From: Dokdonella fugitiva
Lineage (GTDB): Bacteria > Pseudomonadota > Gammaproteobacteria > Xanthomonadales > Rhodanobacteraceae
Direction of reading: 5' to 3'
Length of the DNA stretch: 64,000 nt
Assembly: GCF_004342425.1 (NCBI RefSeq)
Contig: NZ_SLWQ01000001.1
Coordinates: 642,951 to 706,950 of the forward strand
Within the stretch, counting starts at the first letter, position 1; each line of letters opens with the position of its first letter. Positions 10,054-17,790 of the stretch are shown here, piece by piece. The notes under the pieces were generated by a model. It worked only from the letters and a program-made list of their open reading frames with translations, searched no databases and was not told the DNA's origin. Made by a program: the position numbers and the translations under genes.

Positions 10054-10845
10054 TCAGTCGCCGCCGCGCTCGTCCGCGGGCGGGGCGGAACGCGGCCGGA
10101 ACGCGATCACGCGCCCGTGGCTGCCCTCGCCGGCACTGCGCTGCCAGAGCACGGGTACTACGGCCGCGCGCGGCAGTTCGAGCTCGTCGTCGACCGCATC
10201 GTTTGCCGCTTCGGTTTCCCAGCTGTAGCGCTTGCGCGCAGGCGTCGGGTCACGCCGGCGCAGCGCGATCGCGGCGAGCAGGCCGGCGACGGCACCGGCG
10301 AGGTGGTATTCGAAGCTGATGCGTTCCTCGTGCGGCAACACCGACAGCAGCATGCCGCCGTAGAGGAAGAACACGACGAGCGAGGTCACCACCGCGAGGC
10401 GATCGCCACGCAGCAGGCCGATCACGAACAGGAACAGCATGAGCCCGTGCACGATCCCGCTCGCGCCGACGTGGGCGGAGTCGCGCGCGAAGAGCCAGAC
10501 GCCGAGCCCGGACAGCAGCCAGATCGCCGGCAACGCAAGCCGCGTCGCGCGCGGATAGACGTACAGGGTCAGCGTCGCCAGCACGCCGAGCGGCAGGGTG
10601 TTCGACATGAGGTGCTCGAACGAGGCGTGCGCGAACGGCGCGGTGAGGATTCCGACCAGACCCGCGGCATGGCGCGGCAGGATGCCGAGCTCGTCGATCG
10701 GCCAGCCGAGCAGCCAGGCCGCGAGCCAGGCGATCCACACCCCGGCCAGCAGCGCCCCGGCGCCGAGCAGCGCATGGCGGATGCGCAGGCGATCCTGCGC
10801 AACCGTGACGGAAGTGGGTTCGGGAACGGGGCGGGCGATGTCCAT
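10054..10845 (-). CDS. Rhomboid family intramembrane serine protease
   Basis: A 263-residue membrane protein with about six helices and the rhomboid signature: H-x-x-x-N before the first core loop (FEHLMSNTLPLG, about residue 80), the serine nucleophile in GASG (about residue 125) and the catalytic histidine in FEYHLAGAVAG (about residue 178). Rhomboids cleave transmembrane segments in the inner membrane. The C-terminal 60 residues are a charged cytoplasmic tail. The ATG at 10845 is preferred over an in-frame GTG 9 nt upstream. It is divergent from the cyclase gene at 11072. Confidence 0.9.
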   Translation of the reverse strand: MDIARPVPEPTSVTVAQDRLRIRHALLGAGALLAGVWIAWLAAWLLGWPIDELGILPRHAAGLVGILTAPFAHASFEHLMSNTLPLGVLATLTLYVYPRATRLALPAIWLLSGLGVWLFARDSAHVGASGIVHGLMLFLFVIGLLRGDRLAVVTSLVVFFLYGGMLLSVLPHEERISFEYHLAGAVAGLLAAIALRRRDPTPARKRYSWETEAANDAVDDELELPRAAVVPVLWQRSAGEGSHGRVIAFRPRSAPPADERGGD

Positions 10846-10918
10846 AGCTGCCACATTGGGCGCGCCATTCAGCTGCGCAAGTCGACTCCGTCACAGAATG
10901 AGGCCGGATACCCGTTGG

Positions 10919-10977
10919 TACAATCCTTGCGGTATCAACCGAAGAACCGCGCGAATGAGGGCGCGCGGCCTTTTCGG
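10919..10977 (+). ncRNA. Possible structured leader or small RNA upstream of the GGDEF gene
   Basis: A TACAAT box (10919-10924) lies 150 nt upstream of the cyclase start. Shortly after its predicted start point comes a long stem: CCGAA (10939-10943) plus CCGCGCG pairs with CGCGCGG plus TTCGG (10973-10977), with CCTTTT on the 3' side. This resembles an attenuator or a small RNA with its own terminator. No -35 match is seen, and no known riboswitch class is recognised, so this is a structural guess. Confidence 0.3.
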
Positions 10978-11071
10978 CAACCCGCAGCGCGACCGGGAGA
11001 GGGGGCCCGCCGTGCATCCGGCAGCAGTACGCGCGGTCGCTCCGGCTACCGTCCACTGCCTGCCGCTCCGT

Positions 11072-12277
11072 ATGAGCTTCGACATCAAATCCGCCATGTT
11101 GATCGCTTCGCTGCTGACGCTGTGCGTCGGCGCGAGCCTGTCGTTCGCGGCGTCGCGCTATCCGCGACACTTGCGCGCGGCCATGCGCATCTGGATCGGG
11201 GGCCTGCTGATCGAGACGCTCGCGCTGTTGTCGGCGGCGCTGCGCAGCCCGAGCTGGGACGATGCGTTGCCGATCGTGCTCACCAACACGATGTACGCCC
11301 TCTCGTACGCGGAGATGGGGCGCGCGATGAACCGTTTCGCGCAGCGCCCGCGCAGCCTCGCGCCGCTGCTCCTGGTCGCGCTCACGTTCGCGATCCTGTG
11401 CCTGTTCACGCTGGTCTGGCCGTCGCCGCGCTGGCGCGTCACCTTCGACACGCTGCCGATCGTCGCGCTGCAGCTCGGCGTCGCCCGCGCGGTGCTGCTC
11501 GGCCGCGGACGCCTGCGTCCGGCCGACATCCTCACCGGCTCGCTGTTCGTCGCCTGCGCCGCGCTCGCGCTCGCGCGCGGCCTCACCGAGTTCTTCGCCC
11601 CGGTACTCGGGCTGGAGGAATTCCGCCCGTTCATGCTCAACGTCGTGCTGATCTTCAGTTCGATCCTGCCGATGCTCGGCACGATCGGCTTCATGCTCAT
11701 GTGCGGCGACCGCATGAATGACGATCTCGGCCGGCTGGCGATGACCGATCCGCTGACCGGCGTGCACAACCGGCGCACGCTCGCGCGCGTCGCGACGAGC
11801 GCGATCGAGGACGCGCTGCGCGAGGATCGCCCGCTGTCGCTGCTCGCGATCGACGTCGATCACTTCAAGCGCATCAACGACGCGTTCGGCCACGACGCCG
11901 GCGACGAGGCGCTGCTCGGCCTCGTGCGCCTGATGCGCGAATCACTCGCGGTGGACGCGCCGCTCAGCCGCATCGGCGGCGAGGAATTCGCCGTGCTGCT
12001 GCCCGGCCTCGGCGAACTCGAGGCCTGCGTGCTCGCCGAGTACCTGCGCCAGCACGTGGCGAGCGCGCTGCTGCCGCTCGGCGGCCACCCGCAACGCCTG
12101 ACCGTGTCGATCGGCGTCGCCTCGCTCGACCCCGCCACACGCGACCTGCGCGCGCTGCTGCGCAACGCCGACCGCGCGCTCTACGCGGCCAAGCACAACG
12201 GCCGCAACCGCTGCGTCGCCTACTCGACGCTCGCCCCGGCGCCCGTCGCGTCGCAGGTTTCGCTCGGCCGCGCCTGA
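11072..12277 (+). CDS. Membrane-bound diguanylate cyclase (GGDEF domain)
   Basis: A 401-residue protein: six to seven hydrophobic segments in the first 210 residues, then a GGDEF domain starting at MTDPLTGVHNRRTL, with the active-site loop GGEEF at about residue 300, which keeps the catalytic acidic pair. It should make cyclic di-GMP from GTP at the inner membrane. The RxxD inhibitory site normally found just before the GGDEF loop is not apparent (RESLAVDAPLSRI). The N-terminal segment does not match a sensor family I can name. The leader region is unusually long (see 10919-10977). Confidence 0.9.
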   Translation: MSFDIKSAMLIASLLTLCVGASLSFAASRYPRHLRAAMRIWIGGLLIETLALLSAALRSPSWDDALPIVLTNTMYALSYAEMGRAMNRFAQRPRSLAPLLLVALTFAILCLFTLVWPSPRWRVTFDTLPIVALQLGVARAVLLGRGRLRPADILTGSLFVACAALALARGLTEFFAPVLGLEEFRPFMLNVVLIFSSILPMLGTIGFMLMCGDRMNDDLGRLAMTDPLTGVHNRRTLARVATSAIEDALREDRPLSLLAIDVDHFKRINDAFGHDAGDEALLGLVRLMRESLAVDAPLSRIGGEEFAVLLPGLGELEACVLAEYLRQHVASALLPLGGHPQRLTVSIGVASLDPATRDLRALLRNADRALYAAKHNGRNRCVAYSTLAPAPVASQVSLGRA

Positions 12278-12321
12278 GGCAATCTCCTCGCTGCCGCCTT
12301 CGAAGGCACGAGCGGAAAGAT

Positions 12322-12394
12322 CGAAGCACCGGGCACAGGGAACGCGCAGGGAAGAGATCTCCCTCGATGTGATTTCTCCATGTGCTCCGTGTTT
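12322..12394. repeat. Interspersed inverted-repeat element B between convergent genes
   Basis: Between the cyclase and TerC stop codons, a 14-base arm (AAGCACCGGGCACA, ending 12337) pairs with TGTGCTCCGTGTTT (12381-12394) at 11 of 14 positions, and an inner AGGGA/TCCCT stem sits in the loop. The CACGGAGCACA wording is shared with element A at 8.1 kb. It could serve as a shared transcription stop for both genes; no T-run is present. Confidence 0.5.
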
Positions 12395-12427
12395 GGCCTG
12401 GCCTCCGAACATCTCCCCCGGAGCGGG

Positions 12428-13387
12428 TCAGCCGGCGCCCGCCTTGCGCGGCGGGATCAGCAGGCTCGCGACGACGGACGCCGTGATGACCAGCGCGACG
12501 ACGCCGAGCGCGACGCCGATCGGGATCTTCCAGACGCCGGCAAGCAGCATCTTCGCGCCGATGAACAGCAGCACGACCGCGAGGCCGTGGCCGAGCAGGT
12601 GGAAGCGGTCGGCCATGCCGGCGAGCAGGAAGAACAGCGCGCGCAGGCCGAGCACGGCGAACACGTTCGAGCTCAGCACGACGAACGGGTCGAGCGTGAC
12701 CGCGAAGATCGCCGGGATCGAGTCGACCGCGAAGATCACGTCGGTGACGGCGACCAGCACGAGCACGACGAACATCGGCGTGAACCAGCGCCGGCCGTCC
12801 TCGCGCACGGCGAGCGCCTCGCCGCGGAACTCGCGCGTGATGCGCAGGTGCCGGCGCATCCAGCGCAGGATCGCGTTCTGCTCGAGGTCCGGCGACGCGG
12901 TCGTCGCGAACAGCATCTTGAGTCCGGTCAGCAGCAGGAACAGGCCGAACAGGTAGAGCACCCAGTGGAACTGGGCGACGAGTGCGGCGCCGACGAAGAT
13001 CAACAGCGCGCGCAACACGATCGCGCCGAGCACGCCGAGCATGAGCGCGCGCTGGCGCAGTTCCGGCGGTACCGCGAACGTGTTGAACACGAGCAGGAAC
13101 ACGAAGATGTTGTCGATCGCGAGGGCTTTCTCGATCAGGTAGCCGGTGAGGAATTCGAGGCCGGTCTCGTGGGCGACCGCGCGGCCCGCATGCGCGTCGA
13201 GCCAGGCCCAAAGACCGAAGTTGAATGCGAGTGCGAGGCCGATCCAGCCGGCGCTCCACGCCGCCGCCGCGCGGAACGTGACGCGGCGCGGACCGGCCGC
13301 GCGCAGCAGCGAGAAGTCGACCGCGAGCGCGACGAGGAGGATGGCGACGAAAGCGGCCCAGATGCCCGGTGTCGCGATGCTGTGCAT
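12428..13387 (-). CDS. alx: TerC/Alx family membrane protein (manganese efflux-type)
   Basis: A 319-residue inner-membrane protein with about eight to nine hydrophobic segments and the conserved acidic motifs of the TerC family, EKALAIDNIFVFLLVF and TDVIFAVDSIPAIFA. Alx/TerC proteins are linked to manganese export, pH response and tellurite resistance. Its leader contains a yybP-ykoY manganese riboswitch, which strongly supports a manganese role. The ATG at 13387 leaves a leader of about 183 nt. Whether it should be named alx or terC is a family-level call. Confidence 0.92.
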   Translation of the reverse strand: MHSIATPGIWAAFVAILLVALAVDFSLLRAAGPRRVTFRAAAAWSAGWIGLALAFNFGLWAWLDAHAGRAVAHETGLEFLTGYLIEKALAIDNIFVFLLVFNTFAVPPELRQRALMLGVLGAIVLRALLIFVGAALVAQFHWVLYLFGLFLLLTGLKMLFATTASPDLEQNAILRWMRRHLRITREFRGEALAVREDGRRWFTPMFVVLVLVAVTDVIFAVDSIPAIFAVTLDPFVVLSSNVFAVLGLRALFFLLAGMADRFHLLGHGLAVVLLFIGAKMLLAGVWKIPIGVALGVVALVITASVVASLLIPPRKAGAG

Positions 13388-13390
13388 GTC

Positions 13391-13566
13391 CGTGTCCCAA
13401 GAAAGCCCTGAACGGGCCGAGGGCTTGGGGTCACGAATGCTCGGGACATACCTTCGCCGTCGACGGCGAAGGTCTTGCTCGCGGTTCGCCTGGCGAACCG
13501 CCCGCCGGACCGGGGCCTTGCGGCCCGTGATGACGATCGCGGCGACGGGAGAGCTACTCCCCTTCT
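13391..13566 (-). promoter_or_regulatory. yybP-ykoY manganese riboswitch and expression platform
   Basis: Read on the reverse strand, the leader has the family's invariant words in order: AAGGGGAGTAGC (near 13565), CGTCATCACGGG (near 13535) and AGCAAGACCTT (near 13475). The aptamer spans about 13471-13565, with AAGG/CCTT as its closing stem. The 3' CCTT is also the left arm of a perfect 24-base palindrome (13450-13473), so aptamer closure and that hairpin exclude each other. Two further stems follow: CCCAAG...CTTGGG (13396-13429) and TGTCCC/GGGACA (13443-13448 with 13393-13398), the last one covering the region just before the ATG. Manganese is expected to raise TerC expression. Confidence 0.92.
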
Positions 13567-13576
13567 GCTGGAGCGG

Positions 13577-13605
13577 AACTTAGCGCCGCGCCGTGGCGCT
13601 GGCAA
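13577..13605 (-). promoter_or_regulatory. Sigma-70-like promoter of the riboswitch-terC transcript
   Basis: On the reverse strand TTGCCA (13605-13600) is separated by exactly 17 nt from TAAGTT (13582-13577). The predicted start near 13570 falls just upstream of the riboswitch aptamer, which supports the assignment. Confidence 0.6.
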
Positions 13606-13777
13606 GGTCGGGCGCAGCGCGGGGGGCTGAGGGCTGCGGAAATGCTTCCGCCGCTTCCACAGCGCGTGCCCGACCCGTACAGGAGCGCACCCGGTGCGCG
13701 ACCGGCGGATCCGGGCCGCGCGCCTCGATCGGCCTGCAGCTTCCCGCCCGCAGCCCTCGGCCCTCGGCCCTCGGCCC

Positions 13778-13783
13778 TATAAT
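13778..13783 (+). promoter_or_regulatory. Consensus -10 box of a leaderless transcript
   Basis: A perfect TATAAT ends 7 nt before the ATG at 13790, so the predicted transcription start is the A of the start codon. No SD sequence is present, in keeping with a leaderless mRNA. There is no -35 match; immediately upstream are three tandem copies of CCCTCGG (13754-13776). Confidence 0.6.
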
Positions 13784-13789
13784 CCGCCG

Positions 13790-14965
13790 ATGAACCGCCA
13801 CGCCACGGGCCCGCTGCCCGTCATCCAGCTCAAGACCGAACGCCGCTCCAACCATCCCTGGATCTTCCAGAAGATGGTCGAGAAGCCGGCGACCAAACCC
13901 AAGCCCGGCAGCATCGTCGACATCGTCGACCGCGAAGGCCAGTTCGCCGGACGCGGCTTCTACAACGGCCATTCGCGCATCGCGCTGCGCGTGCTGACCG
14001 CCGATCCCGATGAAACGGTCGACGAGGCGTTCTTCGCGCGCAGGATTGCGCAGGCGGTGTCGCTGCGGCGCGAGGTGCTGCGCCTCGATGCTGTCACCGA
14101 TGCCTATCGGCTGATCCACTCCGAGGGCGACGGCCTGTCCGGCCTCGTCGTCGATCGCTTCGCGAACACGCTGGTGATCGAGTATTTCTCGGCGGGCATG
14201 TTCAAGGTGCGCGACCTGATCCGCCGTTGCCTGCTCGAACATTTCCCGGACGCGGACCTGTACTGGTTCGCCGAAGAACACGTGCAGAAGCAGGAGAGTT
14301 TCGACTGCGGCATCCCGTCGCCGCCGACGCCGACGGTGATCCACGAGCACGGCGTGCAGTTCCACGCCGCGCCGGGCACCAAGCACAAGACCGGCTTCTT
14401 CGCCGACCAGCGCGACAACCGCAGGTACCTGTCGACGTTCTGCGAAGGCAAGCGCGTGCTCGACCTGTGTTGCAACTCGGGCGGCTTCGGCATCTACGCC
14501 AAGGCGATCGGCGGCGCGAGCGAAGTCACCGGCGTCGACCTCGACGAGGAGATCCTCGCGATCGCGGAGAAGAACGCGCGCCTCAACAAGGCGAAGGTGC
14601 GCTTCGTGCAGGCGGACATCTTCCACTGGCTGCGCGACGGCAAGAAGGACCCGTACGACGTCGTGATCCTCGATCCGGCGAAGATGACGCGCGATCGCGA
14701 GCAGGTGATCCCGGCGCTCAAGAAATACCTCGACATGAACAAGCTCGCGCTCGGCGCGGTCAAGCCGGGCGGCATCTTCCTGACCTGCTCGTGCACCGGC
14801 CTCGTCAGCGAGGAGCAGTTCCTCGACATGCTGCGCCGCGCGGCGTTCTACGCCGGCCGCACGGTGCAGGTGCTCAAGGTGACCGGCGCGGGCGAGGATC
14901 ATCCGTGGCAGGCGCACGTGCCGGAGTCACGTTATCTCAAGGCGGCGTTCTGCCGCGTCGAATAG
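13790..14965 (+). CDS. rlmI: RlmI-like 23S rRNA m5C methyltransferase
   Basis: A 391-residue class I SAM-dependent methyltransferase. The N-terminal about 75 residues form a PUA-like RNA-binding domain (HPWIFQKMVEKP, GSIVDIVDREGQFAGRGFYN). The SAM site is VLDLCCNSGGFGIYA, the acidic loop GVDLDEE, the substrate motif DVVILDPAKM and the catalytic cysteine region FLTCSCTG. RlmI methylates a cytosine in 23S rRNA; paralogous RlmK/L-type enzymes are the alternative. Transcription appears leaderless (TATAAT 7 nt upstream). Confidence 0.85.
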   Translation: MNRHATGPLPVIQLKTERRSNHPWIFQKMVEKPATKPKPGSIVDIVDREGQFAGRGFYNGHSRIALRVLTADPDETVDEAFFARRIAQAVSLRREVLRLDAVTDAYRLIHSEGDGLSGLVVDRFANTLVIEYFSAGMFKVRDLIRRCLLEHFPDADLYWFAEEHVQKQESFDCGIPSPPTPTVIHEHGVQFHAAPGTKHKTGFFADQRDNRRYLSTFCEGKRVLDLCCNSGGFGIYAKAIGGASEVTGVDLDEEILAIAEKNARLNKAKVRFVQADIFHWLRDGKKDPYDVVILDPAKMTRDREQVIPALKKYLDMNKLALGAVKPGGIFLTCSCTGLVSEEQFLDMLRRAAFYAGRTVQVLKVTGAGEDHPWQAHVPESRYLKAAFCRVE

Positions 14966-15012
14966 CCGAAGCGCTGGGCTGAAGGCCGAGGGCCGGGGGC
15001 TGCGAAGCGGCG

Positions 15013-15126
15013 GCGTCGAAGCGCCTGCCAAGCCAGCGCCGCATCGGCGGCACGCGCTTCGCGCGTACCGCCCTGCAGCACCTCGTTCCATCGTGGGAGC
15101 GGCTTCAGCCGCGATGCCTTCGACGC
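15013..15126. repeat. Composite REP-type palindrome cluster
   Basis: Between two convergent genes lie two different palindromes inside an outer inverted repeat (GCGTCGAAG at 15013-15021, CTTCGACGC at 15118-15126). The first (15045-15074) is identical over 30 bases to parts of the 96-bp repeats at 63.8-64.0 kb and folds as GGCGGCACGCGC-TTC-GCGCGTACCGCC. The second (15093-15116, GTGGGAGCGGCTTCAGCCGC...) is the REP type familiar from Pseudomonas and Xanthomonas relatives. Confidence 0.75.
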
Positions 15127-15168
15127 GCGGCGGCCGGCGTTGCATGCCGGCCGCGCTGCACGTCCGGC

Positions 15169-17043
15169 CTATTTCCACTGCTTCGCGATGCGATCGGCGA
15201 GCACGAGGTCGGCCTGCGCCGCCTTGCCGCCGCGCTCGTAGGCGATGGCCAGCTTCGTGCCGGCCGGCAGCGTGCGCAGGCGCTCGCGCCATTCGGGCAG
15301 GCCGCGCGAGGCGACCTTCTCGCCGCCGATCGCGGTGATGCGATCGCCTTCGCGCAGGCCTGCGCGCGCGGCGGCACTGTCCTTCGCGACATCGGCGACA
15401 TCGAGCGCATCGCCCGCGCCGAGCAGCCACAGGCCGCTGCGATCGAACGCGTCGACACCCGCCCCGTCCGCGTTCGGGGCGAGGTACATCTTCTTCGCGC
15501 CGTAGTCGAACGCGACCGTGTAGTGCCTGAGTACACCGCCGCCGAGGTTGGCCGACAGGTCGGGGCTCGCGAACGCGCCCTTGTCGCCGGTGTAGAGGTC
15601 GCCCGCGATGCCGGTCACCGCGAGGTCGCCGAGTTCGAGCGTGCCGAAGCGCGCGGGACGGCCGCGCGACGGGCCGCCGACGCCCCAGCCGACGACCGCG
15701 TCCGGCGCCGCGTGGTACTTGTCGACCAGGCCGTGTTCGCGCACGAACGGCGAGTGCAGTGTCAGCGACACGCGAGAACCCGTGTCGATGCTGATCCGCA
15801 CCGGCAGGCCGTCGAGCTTGCCTTGCACGATCGGGATGCGCTCGGCGAGTTCGAACGGCACGACGTGCGCGCCGGCCGGCGGCGCGAACTTCGCCGGCTC
15901 CGCGAGCACGAGCTCGTGCCTCGCGTAGTCGATCGTCACGCCGAAGCGGCGGAACATCTCGTAGCCGACCAGGCCATCGCTGTCGTAGCCTTCGACGGCG
16001 GGCAGCTTGCCGAGATCCATCACGTAGAACACCGGGCGCGACAACACGGCGTCGCCGAGACGCACTTCGCCGGCGTGCGCGAGCGCGACGTCGACGACCT
16101 CCTCGCCGACGCCACGTCCGGCGAGCTTGCCTTCGCCGGCCAGGCCGAACTTCTTCGCCGCGGCCGGTGTCAGCAGGTTCGCACCGCCGGTGTCGACGAG
16201 GAAGCGCGCCGACTTGCCGTCGATCGAGCCCTGCGCATAGATGTGGTTGTTGACGAGTTCGAACGGCACGCGCGTGACGCCATCCGCCGCGTCGATGCGC
16301 GCAGTCTCGGCCATCGCCGGCATCGCGAAGTCGGCGTCGGAGACCGTGACGTTGACCTTCATGCTGGACGCCTGCACTTCGCTGCGGTTGCGCTCGTCGA
16401 CGCGACCGGCGGTGTCGGTGAGGAACGTGGCCGAGTGGAACGGCAGCTTGACGCCGTCGACGTCGCGCCAGTCGTCGAAGCTCGTCGTCGCGGTGTCGGC
16501 GCCCTGCTTCTGCTCCGTGCGCACGAGCAGGTGCGTCCGTGCGTCGAACCAGAGCGTGACCGGGTCGCCGCCGTCGGGCGTCGCGACGAGCACGTCATAG
16601 CGACGGCCGTCGAGTTCACGCACCTCGGGCTTGCCGTAGCTCGCGCCGATGCGGGACGGATACCAGTATCCGCGCGCGTCGAGCCAGGCCTGGCTGCGCG
16701 CGCGCCGCTTCGCTTCGGGCGCATCGAGCACGGCGACCTCACCGCCGGGATCGCGCGTCCAGGCGACCGTGCCGTCGTAGCCGTCGGCGCCCTCGATCGG
16801 GCCGAGCTTGTAGTGGTCGTTCGAGCGGCCGCGCTCGACGTCCTGCAGCGCGTCGAACGCGCCACTGAGCCCGCCCGCGGAGAGCGTGCCGTCGGTGCGC
16901 ACGCTCTTCACCGCGTCCCAGTGCGCGCCGCCGCTCGCCGCCTTCCAGCGCGCGAGCAGGTCGGCCGCCTCGTCCGCACGCACCACCTGGGTGAAACCGA
17001 ACGCCAGCAGCGCCAGCGCGATCATCTGCCTGACCATCTTCAT
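15169..17043 (-). CDS. Exported two-domain retropepsin-like aspartyl protease with PDZ domain
   Basis: A 624-residue protein with a signal peptide (RQMIALALLAFGFTQVVRADE) preceded by a GAGGAG RBS. After an N-terminal region of about 240 residues come two retropepsin-type half domains, each with its own catalytic triplet: ARFLVDTGGANLL (about residue 275) and VRISIDTGSRVSL (about residue 410). A PDZ domain (LGAGDALDVADVAKDSAAARAGLREGDRITAIGG) covers about residues 530-615. This predicts a periplasmic pepsin-like protease with substrate-recruiting PDZ. It is divergent from an ArsR-type regulator across a short region with an inverted repeat. Confidence 0.85.
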   Translation of the reverse strand: MKMVRQMIALALLAFGFTQVVRADEAADLLARWKAASGGAHWDAVKSVRTDGTLSAGGLSGAFDALQDVERGRSNDHYKLGPIEGADGYDGTVAWTRDPGGEVAVLDAPEAKRRARSQAWLDARGYWYPSRIGASYGKPEVRELDGRRYDVLVATPDGGDPVTLWFDARTHLLVRTEQKQGADTATTSFDDWRDVDGVKLPFHSATFLTDTAGRVDERNRSEVQASSMKVNVTVSDADFAMPAMAETARIDAADGVTRVPFELVNNHIYAQGSIDGKSARFLVDTGGANLLTPAAAKKFGLAGEGKLAGRGVGEEVVDVALAHAGEVRLGDAVLSRPVFYVMDLGKLPAVEGYDSDGLVGYEMFRRFGVTIDYARHELVLAEPAKFAPPAGAHVVPFELAERIPIVQGKLDGLPVRISIDTGSRVSLTLHSPFVREHGLVDKYHAAPDAVVGWGVGGPSRGRPARFGTLELGDLAVTGIAGDLYTGDKGAFASPDLSANLGGGVLRHYTVAFDYGAKKMYLAPNADGAGVDAFDRSGLWLLGAGDALDVADVAKDSAAARAGLREGDRITAIGGEKVASRGLPEWRERLRTLPAGTKLAIAYERGGKAAQADLVLADRIAKQWK

Positions 17044-17084
17044 CTCCTCGGATCGCGGCGCCTGCCTTGCGCGGCGCCGTCGTT

Positions 17085-17112
17085 GTTTGAATAATTGCAT
17101 CGAATTTCAAAC
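17085..17112. promoter_or_regulatory. Inverted-repeat operator between divergent protease and ArsR-type genes
   Basis: Perfect 7-bp arms GTTTGAA (17085-17091) and TTCAAAC (17106-17112) are separated by 14 bp in the only AT-rich stretch of this region, 42 bp from the protease start and 15 bp from the regulator start. The position and symmetry suit a dimeric winged-helix regulator controlling both genes. The owner is inferred from position only. Confidence 0.55.
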
Positions 17113-17127
17113 GAGGCAACCCAACCG

Positions 17128-17736
17128 ATGGCACGGATCCGCAACGCGCTGCTCGAGGATGCGGCGGAGATCGACCTGCTCGCTTCGCCGACGCGCATCG
17201 AGATCGTCGATACGCTCGAGGCGTTCGGCGAGGCGGTCAGCGTGGCCGAGCTCGCCGTCGCGCTCGGACGGCCCGCCGACAGCCTCTACTACCACCTGCG
17301 CCAGCTCGCCGATGGCGGCCTCGTCGAGGAGGAAGCCGCGCCCGACGGCCGCCGCTACCGTTCGCGCACGCGCAAGGGCGATCGCCTGCGCCTGCGCTAC
17401 CGGCCCGGCACGACCGCCAATGCCGAGGCGGTCGGCCGCGTCGCGGCGAGCGTGCTGCGCGTGGCCGGTCGCGATTTCGAGCGCGCGCTGGCCGACCCCG
17501 CGACGGTCGTCGAAGGGCCGCGGCGCGAATTGTGGGCCGCGCGCGGCAAGGGCTGGGTCGACGCCGCGGAACTCGCCGAGATCAATCGCCTTCTCGCGCG
17601 GCTGATGGAACTCGTGCAGAAGCCGGCGGCCGAGCGCCCGCGCGGCAAGCTCGTCGCGCTGACCTGGGTGCTCGCGCCGGTGGAAGCGAAGCCGGCGCGA
17701 CGCACGCCCGCGCCGCGCAAGCCGCGCGCGCGCTGA
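17128..17736 (+). CDS. ArsR-type winged-helix transcriptional regulator
   Basis: A 202-residue DNA-binding protein. The N-terminal 100 residues contain an ArsR-like winged helix (IDLLASPTRIEIVDTLEAFG, VAELAVALGRPADSLYYHLRQLADGGLVEEE). The rest is a helical region of unknown role with a basic, proline-rich tail (RRTPAPRKPRAR). No metal-binding cysteines of classical ArsR/SmtB are present, so it probably does not sense metals. The ATG at 17128 follows a GAGG sequence. It is divergent from the aspartyl protease and precedes folE by 54 nt. Confidence 0.85.
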   Translation: MARIRNALLEDAAEIDLLASPTRIEIVDTLEAFGEAVSVAELAVALGRPADSLYYHLRQLADGGLVEEEAAPDGRRYRSRTRKGDRLRLRYRPGTTANAEAVGRVAASVLRVAGRDFERALADPATVVEGPRRELWAARGKGWVDAAELAEINRLLARLMELVQKPAAERPRGKLVALTWVLAPVEAKPARRTPAPRKPRAR

Positions 17737-17756
17737 ACGCGCGTCGGCACGGCTGC

Positions 17757-17762
17757 TAGACT
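17757..17762 (+). promoter_or_regulatory. Putative -10 box of folE
   Basis: TAGACT lies 28 nt before the folE start codon and just after the stop of the regulator gene. Similar boxes (TACACT, CACACT, CAGACT) lie before other genes in this window. The -35 region is weak, so this is tentative. Confidence 0.35.
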
Positions 17763-17790
17763 GCGCGTCCACCCGCAGCCGGCGACGTCG

